From Patella vulgata (lineage: Eukaryota; Mollusca; Gastropoda; Patellidae), in contig NC_065882.2 in NCBI RefSeq assembly GCF_932274485.2, positions 65,509,431-65,573,430 on the forward strand: a stretch of 64,000 bases of DNA, given 5' to 3'. A program made the translations under genes and the position numbers. A model generated the notes under the pieces. The model did not search any database, was not told the DNA's origin, and saw only the letters and a program-made list of their open reading frames with translations. Positions 33,801 to 44,223 of this stretch are shown here, piece by piece (position 1 is the first letter of the stretch; each line of letters begins with the position of its first letter).

Positions 33801-36800
33801 CCTTTCAAGGATATCTGATACCACTTATCAAATGGTTGTCTTCGTATACACACATATACGAACAGCAAGAAAACATAAAACATAATTATTTACGCGCCAT
33901 TCAGTTAACATGATTTTGTTGGACAAAATGTTAAAACAGTACCCTTTTCAATGAAAATCTATAGCCCAATCGTCGATGAATCTCTGTGTAACAGCCTTGA
34001 TTTTTCCAAGAATCCAGAATATCCTTATAAAAAATTTGGTTTAAAAACGTCCAGTGAAACATGGCCATCTCATTTAAAGCTGAGGGACAGTCACTCCTGG
34101 AATAAAATCGTATAGGCGTTAAATGTTGGCATTTAAATCACTTGCGCAGTTTTAATATTGGACGAAAACCGCCTTGATGGGCGCGAAGCACTTTACCGTC
34201 GTTGAATTGTTTAAAGGTACCTTTAATAATGCTCATGTGGAGAAACGCCGATGTAAACCTTTAAGCACGAATTTGTTTTTGTACGATTTACAACCGCAGA
34301 CCTTCCAAGGGTAGTATCAAATTGAATAATATTACAAATCATAAAAACACAACAACATTGATGGACAATCTTACAGGAGCCTGGTGATGGTCATTTGGGG
34401 TTGAGTACGGGAGAGACATTGTGGGGCAAAAATACACTTCGATTCCGGTGCAAACATCACTCTTACATTTGACTTCTAGTTGACATGTCCGCCCATGTTG
34501 GGGTAAAAAAAAACTGAACTGGCCATAAAGTAATAAAATATAACCGTATGTTATCTTGACGACGCGTCATCTCGGTTTCCATGTGTAAAACTAAAATATG
34601 TTAATATAATATGAACTACAAAGAAATGTATATGAAATGAAATGAAATGAAATGTAGTTTTATGGCACGTCAGCTCCAACCGGGCTATATTGCGCCAAAC
34701 ATATAGTGAATATTACGAGACAGGCTAAATTATATCACAGAAAAACGTTATATGCATAAATAAAAACAATATCACAGTTAATACAATTAAAAATAAAATC
34801 TAACTTTTATGCATATAAATATTAAATACAAAAATGATATGATATAAATATATACAATTAAAATTTATGATAAAATCCTGTCTCTTTTAAAAAGTCTAAC
34901 GCTTTACCATATAAACCCGGTTGGGTAAACATCTGATGTAATGACTGACAACGGTAAAATTCGATCTAATATCCTTGAAATGCTTGCACTCAATCAAAAT
35001 GTGCTTAACTGTCAAAGGAACATGACAGTGTTCACATTCTGGTTGAGGCTCTCGCTTTAGAATGAAAATATGAGTTAAAAAGTATGACCAATGCGAGAGC
35101 GACACAAAACAACTTCATCCCTCCTGTTGGTTCTATAGGAGCTTGGCCAATCTCCTAAGAGAGGCTTAATGTGATGAAGTTTGTTTGTGTCTGCAAGATC
35201 CCAAGACCGTTGCCAGCGGTCATATATAAAAAAGTTAATGGACGATTTAAAATCGGTGAAAGGTAAAAGAAATTGTGACATGGGAAGATCTACAGAGAAA
35301 TGTATATGAAAAAACACAAAGAAATATATATGAAAACAACAAAGAACTATAAAAACAAATTAGACTCAATCATGTGGATTATTCCATAGTCGGGAGATTC
35401 AAAGTATACCTTTTGTGATTATCGCTCCTCCATATACAGGTTTCACCACCGACAATACAATATCGAGTGTCATTTTGCATGTAGGGATATTCAAAGGTTT
35501 TATTTTGGTAGGTACCTACGTCATTATCAGATGCCAAGAAGCAATCGTTATGGTGAGCTAAAAATACAAAGATAAAATCATAAACGTATTTGACAGCTGA
35601 TTGTACAAATGTTAATTTATGTATTTCTGATATTTTTATAGCCCCATATAACCTCGTATGTCACCAGAGTAACAAGGATTGTAATACATGAAGGGTTTAA
35701 CAAGATATTTTTTTCAACTTCGTGACAATCTTTCAAATTTATTATCTTTATACAAACTACCTTCTTGTTTATACATTTGTCCGTGAGAACATATCTTTAA
35801 GGTTGTCGTTAGGATTGTACTAATTAATGTTCAGGAAAACGGGATTCCATGCAAATAAAATAAAATGGGGTCTTGTGACACTTCTTGATAGTTGTACAAG
35901 ATGTTCTCGCTTGTCTCTATAGGAAGCCCACATGATTTCTCTCTGCACTCTCTGAATGATGTCGGTATCTCAGCCTCTCAGTCGAGGAGGTTGTGGGAAC
36001 GTTCTTCTGAGAATACTAAATGATGTCTAAAGCAAATTTTATGATGCTGTTTAATTTATATCACACGTTTAGGTATGTAGGCAATAAGGGCGGGGAAATT
36101 ACCATTTTTGGGTAAGTGTTTAATTTGAGCACCCGTTTACATCAACATTGTATATGTAATTGGACTAATCTACAAGGCTAATGAAGACGGGAATACGCCA
36201 TTCAGTGCGCTATGAGGGAAATTCTACCGGGATAGAATCTGTACTCTTATTTTGAATTCCAACTGTCAACGGTTCTTTTACGTGCACGCCAGTGTGTCAC
36301 GGTACCTCGGATTTTCGTTGCATCCAAACAACATGGGGGAAAGCAGGAGTTTAATGGCCTGCATAGTGGAGATGTTTGACTTACTATAGACCTACCTGTT
36401 CTGGCCTTGTTGTTACGTTTAACAAAGTCGACGTATGTTGTTGGAGTTGCGTCATTCCACATATCAACTTTCATCTTGGGATATCGTAACTGAACTTCAC
36501 TATAAGTAAATAGAATATCATTCTATAATTCTTTTTTTTATAAACAATATTTAATTGTCTTTGATATTGTCTTGGGGAATGCGCCTGGACTATTTTAGCC
36601 ACTATCCAGTATTTACATGAAAAATTGATTTATATACATACAGAACATACATATATATTATACACAAAGAACATTATATACATACAGACACAGAAACATA
36701 ACTTATATATAAAACTAACTATTTTAAACAAAAACAAAATCAAATATTTAAAAATAATACAGTTGATAGAATCGTTAATTATTGTTAATTTCATTTTTTA

Positions 36801-39800
36801 TGCAAAGGAAAAGCCAAACATTTGTCATATGAACAAATGTTAGCTCTGTGAACGTCTTAAACGAGAAGTGGTGTCCCAGGAGGGGTTACCATACCCTGCC
36901 ACGGGTGGGACATCTGTCACTATTAAACCTAACTGGTGAGGTGGTTTGGACTCCCAATATTTGAAACTGCTGCGTAATAAATTATCTATTAGTCTGTGCA
37001 CGGGCACTCAGATTCAGAGATTAGGTAATCCACTGTTGGCAAGAGATATCAGAGCAAATAAATAGGCATTTGAGGACATAAGACATGTAGTGATAATGTT
37101 TTAGAAAAAAGAAGACATGTAGTGATAATATGGTCTTAGTTTCAGAAGAAACAAGTCATATACTGATAATATGGCCTTAGTTTTAGAAGAAACATTACAT
37201 GCAGTGACAATATGACCCTGTCTTAGTTTCAATAGAAACCTATAATTCTGTGCACTTTGGTGGCTAACTCTTCGAGCGGGATCAACTTACATAGATTTAG
37301 GTACAGCATCCAACAAAGCTGTGAATACGTCTTTTCTGTCCTGCCATAGATTCTCTGGATAACCATATTTAGGATATTTGTGGTAATCGGTTGTCAACGG
37401 GTCACCAAAATGTGTCGTGTAATACCATTCACCTAAAATATTTATCGCAGAAAAACATGTTCAACTCCACAGTAACTTTCAAGAAAATTATCTCTGATTG
37501 CATTCTGTTTTTGGTTACAAATTCTATGATATCGAGTTCAAACGTCTTCGATATAATCCATGGGTAAAAAAATATTTTAATACTTACCCCAGGTACCAAT
37601 AAACCCGGCTTGGACGGAGGTCAGTACACCCTCATGCTTATGGAACATGGGTTTCAATTGTTTGATATGTTCAAGTATCCAGTATTTATTAGCGTCACCA
37701 TATGGTGCTTTTAGTGCCTTCAAATATAAAATAATCATACACACAACAAGTAATGTATTTGCCGATCATGGAAATATACAGTTCTCCAATACAATTAAAA
37801 TACGTAATGTTTTCATTAAATTTGTTACTGAGGGAAATGAAATTAAATGGTGGTTTAACGTCCTACTGTTCTGCTCCGACTGGGCTATTGAAAGACGGCC
37901 ATACGCCATACAGTGTGCTATGATGGAAATTTTGCGGGGGCAGCGGCACTATGGTCTACTCTTATAGCGAATTCCAACTGCCAAGGGATATTTTACGTGC
38001 ACGCCAATGTATACATGGGACACCACCGACAAGAGGAGACAACGTCGGAAAATCCCGGTGAACTTTCTCGGCCAATGCAGGGATCGAACACGCGACCTCT
38101 AGGCTCGCGTGCCAAGGTCTGACCCACTAAGCTATCGCCGCTCCTGTTATTGCGGGAGATAACTTTTTGCAGGCTTTGACGTTTATTGCAGTTAGGTTTA
38201 AAAACGTCCCGACGTCTCCTTTTATATGGTATATTAAATTAAAATTTGAGTCCATGAACTAGTACCAGCCACGAGAAGGGTAACAAACACATCTATAACA
38301 TCTATATCGGGTTTAAAAAATCAGATTTAGCATTCTATAATTATTGAAGCGCGGGAACGAACGAAGATGCCTAAAGAAATTTGTAAATATATGCCAGATA
38401 GACCACCGCCTTTAATGTAGCCAAGTGACTAAGAAACGAGAAATACGTACACGCTGCCGTGGCAACAAGGATCGCAAATGATGAACTTACCCTAGTAAAT
38501 GTGTAACAAAATCTAATTGTAGCCGTGAAACCAGCAGCTTGTATATTCTTCAGGTTATCATCCACATTTCTTAGAAACTGATCAGAGATATGTGATGTTA
38601 CAAATTTATCTAGCACAAAATATTTCCACACCATGTTAACACCATTTTGCTTTCGTATTTCGTCCAAATAACTGACCTTAAAAAATGTGAGAAAATAATA
38701 CACATCCTGTGACATTAATTTAGGGCTTGGGCTAACCCTTTCATTCTTGGTTTTCAATTTCATTCAATGCCTTTGTTTAGATATGATATGACAAGAATGG
38801 AGTTTAACGCCTCGAAAATGCTGGCGGGGTGGGGGGATTTTTGCCCGGACCGTGGCGTATCTTCCTACGTTTCTGAAAATTCCAATTTTTAAAGGATCTT
38901 TTCTGTGCACCGCGGTATGGGGTTAGAAATGACCGATTGCTACTGATTGCACATTTCAACTATAGTTACAGTTTTTATATTAAAGTAAACTGTGCTCTGG
39001 GGTGAGAACTTAGGTTAAGAAAATTCACAGTATTTAGGCGGTAATCTATTTACATAGGAAGTCTGATATCATTATCATGAACCCCACTGACAAATACCGA
39101 AGTCTACCTGAAACGGGGAGAAAATTATTATGCATATCATATACTTACGCTTAAGGTTGTAGGTTTAGATGAAAAAGATTGATCATGGTACACAAAACCA
39201 CGTCCAGGATTCTCAATATGTTCATCGCTTTCTATGTATGTCTTCTTGACATAACTAGAGAAGTATAGTTGATATAAAATTAATTACATATATGGCTGAT
39301 GATCAATCCTATATTATATAAAGTTTATTATACGTATAGTTAAGCTAAAGGAATTGCAATGAACTACTTACTTCCTCGTGTTCATGAAGATGGGAATATT
39401 CCCCATGCACTGTGCTAAGAGAAACATTTTGCCCGGATAGCGGTGTTTCTACCTACTCTTATATCGAATTCCAACTGTCAGGGGATCTTTTACGTTCACA
39501 CCAACATGCACAAGGGACCTCGACTTTTTTGGTCATTTTTGCCAGGTGCTCCGTCCTGCACCACTGACAAAAGGAACTTTCTCTGTCAACACGGGGGTCG
39601 AAGTAAGGACACCCTAGATACTGAGCCACTGCGGCCTACTAAAATAAAAGAGATGTCTCAGATATATTTTAGTGAATAAAACTACTTTGGATTGTTTTTA
39701 CTTCCTGTTTAATAAAATCATTTAACCTAATTTCTTGCCAAGCTATGTGATAATTCTCCAAAGAAATACAAAAGGTCCGTTATGTTTTGATTTGCGACAG

Positions 39801-40925
39801 ATGACGATATTTAAAATAATTAGAAATGAATTGGGTTTAACGTCCTACTGTTCTGCTCCAACCGGGATAATGAAGACGGACATACGTCATGCAGTGTGCC
39901 GTGAGGAAATGGTGCATACACGGGACTATCGATCTCTGAGCCGAGATGACCAGACCAAATTGAAATTGTGCGATGGCCAGACCTCTCCAATTTTGGTCAA
40001 AATTAAAATTGCGCGATGACACCCTGTCTTCGTTGAAAATTTTAGGCTTAAAGATAAAACAAGCGTTGAGATAAAACCGTGTTTTGTTTTCCACAGTCGA
40101 CATAGTGACCCAAAAGTTAAACTAAAACAAGCCAACAGCGAGCCCTCACCTTAATCTCAAATAGATGATACTTATTAACCATTTGCAAATTTATCATTCT
40201 ATAAAGTATCGAGAAATCAAATAACTTATCAGTCTGCTTAACCGGGGCAAAAACTGTTCAACGATCACTGTCGTAATGAAACTATACACCAGCATGCAAA
40301 GCGCCCACTCAAATAACCGAAAAATGGACTTGAATGTTTAAACTTGCACAATGATAGAGGTAAATCCGGTTTGTCATGCCCTCTTTCGGCACGTACATTA
40401 AAATTTGATTTAAAGCTGATGCCCTGAAATAAGATATTTTGTATTGCCAGGGCTGCGATGATTAGGAATATTTTTTTATCATTGACAACTTACCCTGTGG
40501 GCGGCACAGAACGTATTCTAGGGCATACTGCACAACCAGTACTATCCCCTGTAAATCAAACAATAATAATTAATTGCATTCTAATAGTCAGTGCCGGGGT
40601 ACCGCACTACTGGCAAACAAAACGGAAAAGACAAACCCGTGGACAAGATACCAACGACCCAGACATTACAAGCAATAAACAACAAAATATCAAAAGAAGT
40701 GAATGGATCCGCGAGGGCAGTGGTATGCGTCCATTACGCTGCATAGGCCCCGGACTTGTAATTATACAGACTTTACTCAAAATGAAAAACAAAACCAAAA
40801 CAATAATTTACAAGAAAGACGTAATACTGCCATTAATTATCATAAAGCCAATTAGCTTATTGTTGTTTACCTTTATGTACGAGATACAAAATTACTGATG
40901 CGAGGAAATGCCACTGCATTATCAT
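30828..40925 (-). CDS. Secreted DUF4874/DUF4832 domain protein, about 12 exons
   Basis: Exons (minus strand): E1 40925-40871, E2 40548-40494, E3 39254-39149, E4 38676-38491, E5 37717-37588, E6 37432-37291, E7 36499-36396, E8 35557-35410, E9 32790-32673, E10 32003-31884, E11 31091-31001. All have AG/GT borders and compatible phases, giving about 418 residues. E1 encodes a signal peptide (MIMQWHFLASVILYLV). E3 has 'IENPGRGFVYH' and E4 ends 'TIRFCYTF', both typical of DUF4874. E5/E6 join as 'GFIGTWGEWYYTTHFGD'; E6/E7 give 'LLDAVPKSIEVQLRYPKM'. E8 holds 'HNDCFLASDNDVGTY' and 'VGGETC', hallmarks of DUF4832; E9/E10 give 'NYDVYLAIGD'. Such proteins are predicted glycosidase-like barrels of unknown substrate. 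A tiny last exon (30844-30828, stop TAG) is the best guess for the C-terminus but weak. Introns hold SINEs and a LINE. Confidence 0.75.
33505..33765 (-). mobile_element. SINE-B in intron of the DUF4832 gene
   Basis: A GA run, 'gaacgtccactcgggac', 'tcaataattcgcatgtgcg', a long G-run, 'cggaggacccgaggaaaac', 'ctccttgccacgtac' and 'gactcaatgattgatc' follow the family order. Intron E8-E9. The remainder of 33300-34630 has nothing else recognised. Confidence 0.65.
34638..35295 (-). mobile_element. 5'-truncated LINE with 16-bp target duplication and CATTT tail
   Basis: Flanked on both sides by AGAAATGTATATGAAA (34622-34637 and 35296-35311). The minus strand encodes the end of a LINE polyprotein: 'DRWQRSWDLADTNKLHH', 'RRDEVVLCRSRIGHT', then, after one frameshift near 35090, 'LTHIFILKREPQPECEHC' and 'LTVKHILIECKHF', the zinc-binding tail of Jockey/Nimb-type LINEs after RNase H. 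The 3' end reads 'ggttggagctgacgtgcc', 'ataaaactacatttc' and then (CATTT)n. The perfect duplication shows a recent insertion. It sits in the intron between E8 and E9 of the DUF4832 gene. Confidence 0.8.
36172..36345 (-). mobile_element. SINE-A fragment
   Basis: Reverse-strand body: 'aatgaagacgggaatacgcc', 'gaattccaactgtcaacgg', 'tttacgtgcacgccagtg' and 'cggtacctcggattttcg'. It lies between exons E8 and E7, close to the E7 donor. Confidence 0.65.
36540..37070. other. AT-rich intron sequence
   Basis: TA-rich simple sequence (36600-36760) and an unassigned stretch with 'ggggttaccataccctgcc' at about 36881-36900. No coding frame with splice support. Confidence 0.4.
37078..37245. repeat. Tandem repeat, ~50-bp units
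   Basis: Three to four diverged units share 'gacatgtagtgataat', 'atggtcttagttt' and 'agaagaaac'. It sits just downstream of exon E6 in the intron E6-E7. Confidence 0.65.
37836..38142 (-). mobile_element. SINE-A, near full length
   Basis: Reverse of the full element: tail-proximal 'tttaacgtcctactgttc', 'cgccatacagtgtgctatg', 'gcgaattccaactgcc', 'acgtgcacgccaatg', 'tctcggccaatgcagggatc' and the tRNA head ending 'agctatcgccgctcc'. In the intron between E5 and E4. Confidence 0.8.
38800..38930 (-). mobile_element. SINE-A fragment
   Basis: Short decayed piece: 'ggagtttaacgcctcg', 'tttttgcccggaccgtgg', 'cttcctacgtttctg' and 'aaaggatcttttctgtgc'. Intron E4-E3. Confidence 0.5.
39378..39642 (-). mobile_element. 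SINE-A, tail missing
   Basis: 'gttcatgaagatgggaat', 'tcttatatcgaattccaact', 'ggggatcttttacgttcac', 'gctccgtcctgcaccactg' and 'actgagccactgcggcc' follow the reverse order of the family. Located 5' of exon E3, in intron E3-E2. Confidence 0.7.
39828..39922 (-). mobile_element. SINE-A 3' fragment
   Basis: 'gggtttaacgtcctactg', 'ttctgctccaaccgggat', 'gaagacggacatacgtc' and 'cagtgtgccgtgagg' match the tail-proximal third of SINE-A. Intron E3-E2. Confidence 0.65.
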
Positions 40926-41502
40926 CTTCCAAGTATATATAACAACTGTTCTGGAACTGCACGTCGTGCGCTTCTATAGATAGCTTGATTCGTACGTACA
41001 CCTGTTCTATCACAGGTTTCATTTCATTATAGGTCGATTGATAAGAATTTTATCTAACCCAGAGCACCGAGTGCCATATTTAGATTTGAAGGACAAAACC
41101 TGCCGAATCCTGCATCACGTCAAACATGTGATTCAATTTGTTATGGTTTTAAATTATTATGCTGTTTACCTTATTATCTCCGTCACTCAATATCGCCCTC
41201 CCCTCCAGGGACAAGCAGGAAATAGTCCATAATATATTTCTGCCCCAACTAATGAAGATGGAACCATTCTATTGGACGCCCACAACACACAATATCCGGT
41301 CACCATTGAGCATGTTTACAAGTATTTGTATTTGTAAACCCACAGCTGTCGCAAATAAAAATAAAACGAACCATTTGCATTTCGTCGACATTTATCACAC
41401 AGCTTAATACGTAACTAGGATGAAATATTACGGAAGTTGATATTGTGAGATAATGAAAAATGGAATCACTTTAACGAAAACTGTCGGATTCTTTTTCTTA
41501 TT

Positions 41503-42282
41503 TTTATACGCCCACATTTTCATGTGGACGTACTAGGCCGTCGCCCCTGTCCGTCCACAATTTGTTTGTGGACACTCTACAGGTCACAATTCTTATCCGA
41601 TTTTGACGAAACTTGAAATATAGGTTTATCTCCAAAAGATCTCGACTGCTTTCGATATTGGCATGTATCGGATCGAAACTTCGTGGATTATGGCCCCTGT
41701 TTGTACGAAAAATCACGTTTTTAGCTTGTGGACCCTATAGAGGTCACAATTTTTATCCGATTTTGTTGAAACTTGAAATGTAAGTTTATAACCCAAAGAT
41801 CTCGGTCCCTTTCGATATTCGCGCATATAGGACCGTAACTTCCTGAATTATGGCCCCTGATTGTACGAAAAATCGCGTTTTTAGCTTGTGGACCCTATAG
41901 AGGTCGTAATTTTTATCCGATTTACAAAAACCGTATTATTATATCACCGTTACACCCTAAGGACGACTGAGTTCGAATTTCGTGAAAATCGGCCGAAAAT
42001 TGAGAGACAAAATGGCTGCCGTTCGTTCTCAAATAGCGTAAAAATATGGTAAAGCAAGGTTTTGGACCCTATAGAGGTCACAATTTTTATACGATTTTGT
42101 TGAAACTTGAAATGTAGGTTTATAACACAAAAGTCTCAGTTCCTTTCGATATTTGCGCATATCGAATTGTAATTTCCTGAATTATGGCCCTTGATTGAAG
42201 GAAAAATCACTTTCTTGTTAGTTTGTTCTCTATCCATCTCTCGAAAATGTTGGCGTATCCTGCCTGGCAGCCGCTTGTTTGA
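41503..42282. repeat. Interspersed repeat R1, copy 2 (complete head and tail)
   Basis: Begins 'tttttatacgcccacatttt' with a small hairpin (CCACAT/ATGTGG), then the GTCC-rich 'cctgtccgtccacaattt' and the modules described for copy 1, ending at 'ctgcctggcagccgc'. It lies about 580 bases upstream of exon E1 of the DUF4832 gene. No coding frame. Confidence 0.75.
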
Positions 42283-42754
42283 AATACATGTAGGTAGATA
42301 TGCGGGGAGGGTGTGGAGGGATTCGCTATCTGTTGAAGTCTTTGAAGATCTTAAATGTCTACTCATAGTTTATACAGAAGAGATAATAAACTATAATAAC
42401 CCAACATGACATATAATGTCATTGTCAAGGATAGTAAATACGACTTCATTGATAGTATTATCAAATTTTATCATCTTTCAGGGTGTTGTGATTTTTAAAA
42501 CCTGATCAAATAATTATCATTACTTCGCAACAAGTTATCCATGTTTTATTTTCAGGTAAAGTTGTCTATGTCATATTGGGTGTTGTTATTAATATTACCT
42601 TCATCAACTTGGATCACTTTCATAATTACATTATTTTAATTACGTTAGGTTCCCTTCAAGGTAATTATAAGGGTGTCTCTTGTTGGTCACCATTAACCAA
42701 GTATTGTTGTTTACATGTATACATATTGTCTTGTTATATTTTATATTTTATCAT

Positions 42755-42850
42755 TTCTTGATAATGACTAGAGAAGCCTAGTCGAAACGTCGCTCAGTAA
42801 TAAGCAGTAATTGTATTCCATAGAATTGTGACCTGTATATGCCGACAGTA
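42755..42850 (+). repeat. Penelope-like or hammerhead-like motif
   Basis: A short stem 'gactag'/'ctagtc' is followed immediately by 'gaaacgtc'. This 'stem plus GAAACGTC' text recurs in Penelope-like retroelement termini, some of which carry hammerhead ribozymes. The full ribozyme core (CUGAUGA) is not clearly present. No associated ORF found. Confidence 0.3.
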
Positions 42851-43099
42851 CTAATTTTGTGAAAATCATAATATAACACGTACATATTTTTATGGCGATT
42901 TTTAGTGTAAACTTTCAATTTAGTTAATTACTAACGACTTTATTTTCCAAACTGATTACGAATTGTGAACGGAGGAGCGGGGGTGACTATATATAACACT
43001 AATATATTCGTTCAATTGGCGTAAGCGTTTTACATATATTCATTGAAAATTTTAATGAACAACGTCGCTGTGAGACAAAAAATTCTAATACAGTTTATG

Positions 43100-43500
43100 G
43101 TAATGTAATGGGGTTTAACGTCCACTTTTATGCATAGACTGGCCGAATGAGCCTCCGCGAATCCCTAGTTTATTGTTGATAAGGAAGAAAATGTACTTGG
43201 CTAAAACCAGGACTCTTCGTTCTTACTGTGTATAAAAATGAACAGTTAATATCTGCAGTGACTTTGTGGTATGAAATTCATGTTGAGTTGTCAATAAATA
43301 TGGACAATTATCGACGGACTTAACTATTATTCAAGGTCTTCCATAAGGCAATGTGAAGTTAACTCCTGTTTCATGATGCATGTATGTATATTACAAATTG
43401 TTCACGTTAGTATATCTGTACATTTATCCCGTCTTCATTTGCCCAGTTTGGAGCAGAACAGTAGGACGTTAAACCCTATTTCATTTCATTTTTGTGTAAA
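43100..43500. mobile_element. Two SINE remnants
   Basis: 43105-43160 ('ggggtttaacgtccac') resembles SINE-B 3' sequence on the minus strand. 43425-43495 ('cagaacagtaggacgttaaa' plus CATTT) is a plus-strand SINE-A 3' end. The rest of 42283-44220 shows no gene. Confidence 0.55.
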
Positions 43501-44223
43501 TTTCAATTTTGTGACAAGCATATTTATCAAAAGTTCTCCAAATAGTGTCATTTTAAAATCATTACCTGATATTATTTTTACTTTCAAATAGATATCATGA
43601 AGCAAACATATAATTATATTTAAAGAGGTAAAATGTCAACTTGATTTTGAGAGGCCAAAGCCACTGTGTATAATGTAGTTAAGGTACAATAGTACAATAA
43701 CAGTTTGTTAGCTATATAAATTGTTAAATAAAAAGTGGTATTAGATAAGCATGCACTGACTTTTATGTCTTTCAGTATCTAGTCTAAAATCATGTGCTAG
43801 TAACACTACAAAACAAAAAATAAATACCTGTCAATTTTTGATACTTGGCGAGTCCTGGCCCGAAGATTCCTGACACCAAAGAAATTTAAAAAAAATTATA
43901 TGACGATATCACTGAGTATTTACTTGTTGAAAACATAACGATACAAGCAAGTTATTTAAATATTAATTGATTATTTCAGTTAGTTCTATCACTCCTCTTT
44001 CTCATATATGTTTTACCAAGTATTCGTAAACACTGATAGTTATTTCTTTGGCCTTGCTATAATATACCTTTACTTTAACGTCGCCAATGTCGCCTTACTG
44101 ACATGTTCTCATACAATAGGCTTTACACATGTATATAATATGTATGTATATAATATCTTCCTGGTTGTAATGTAAAGCTTAAAAGTTTTATACAGAATTA
44201 TTCAAGCGAATGTAGCTGGCAAG

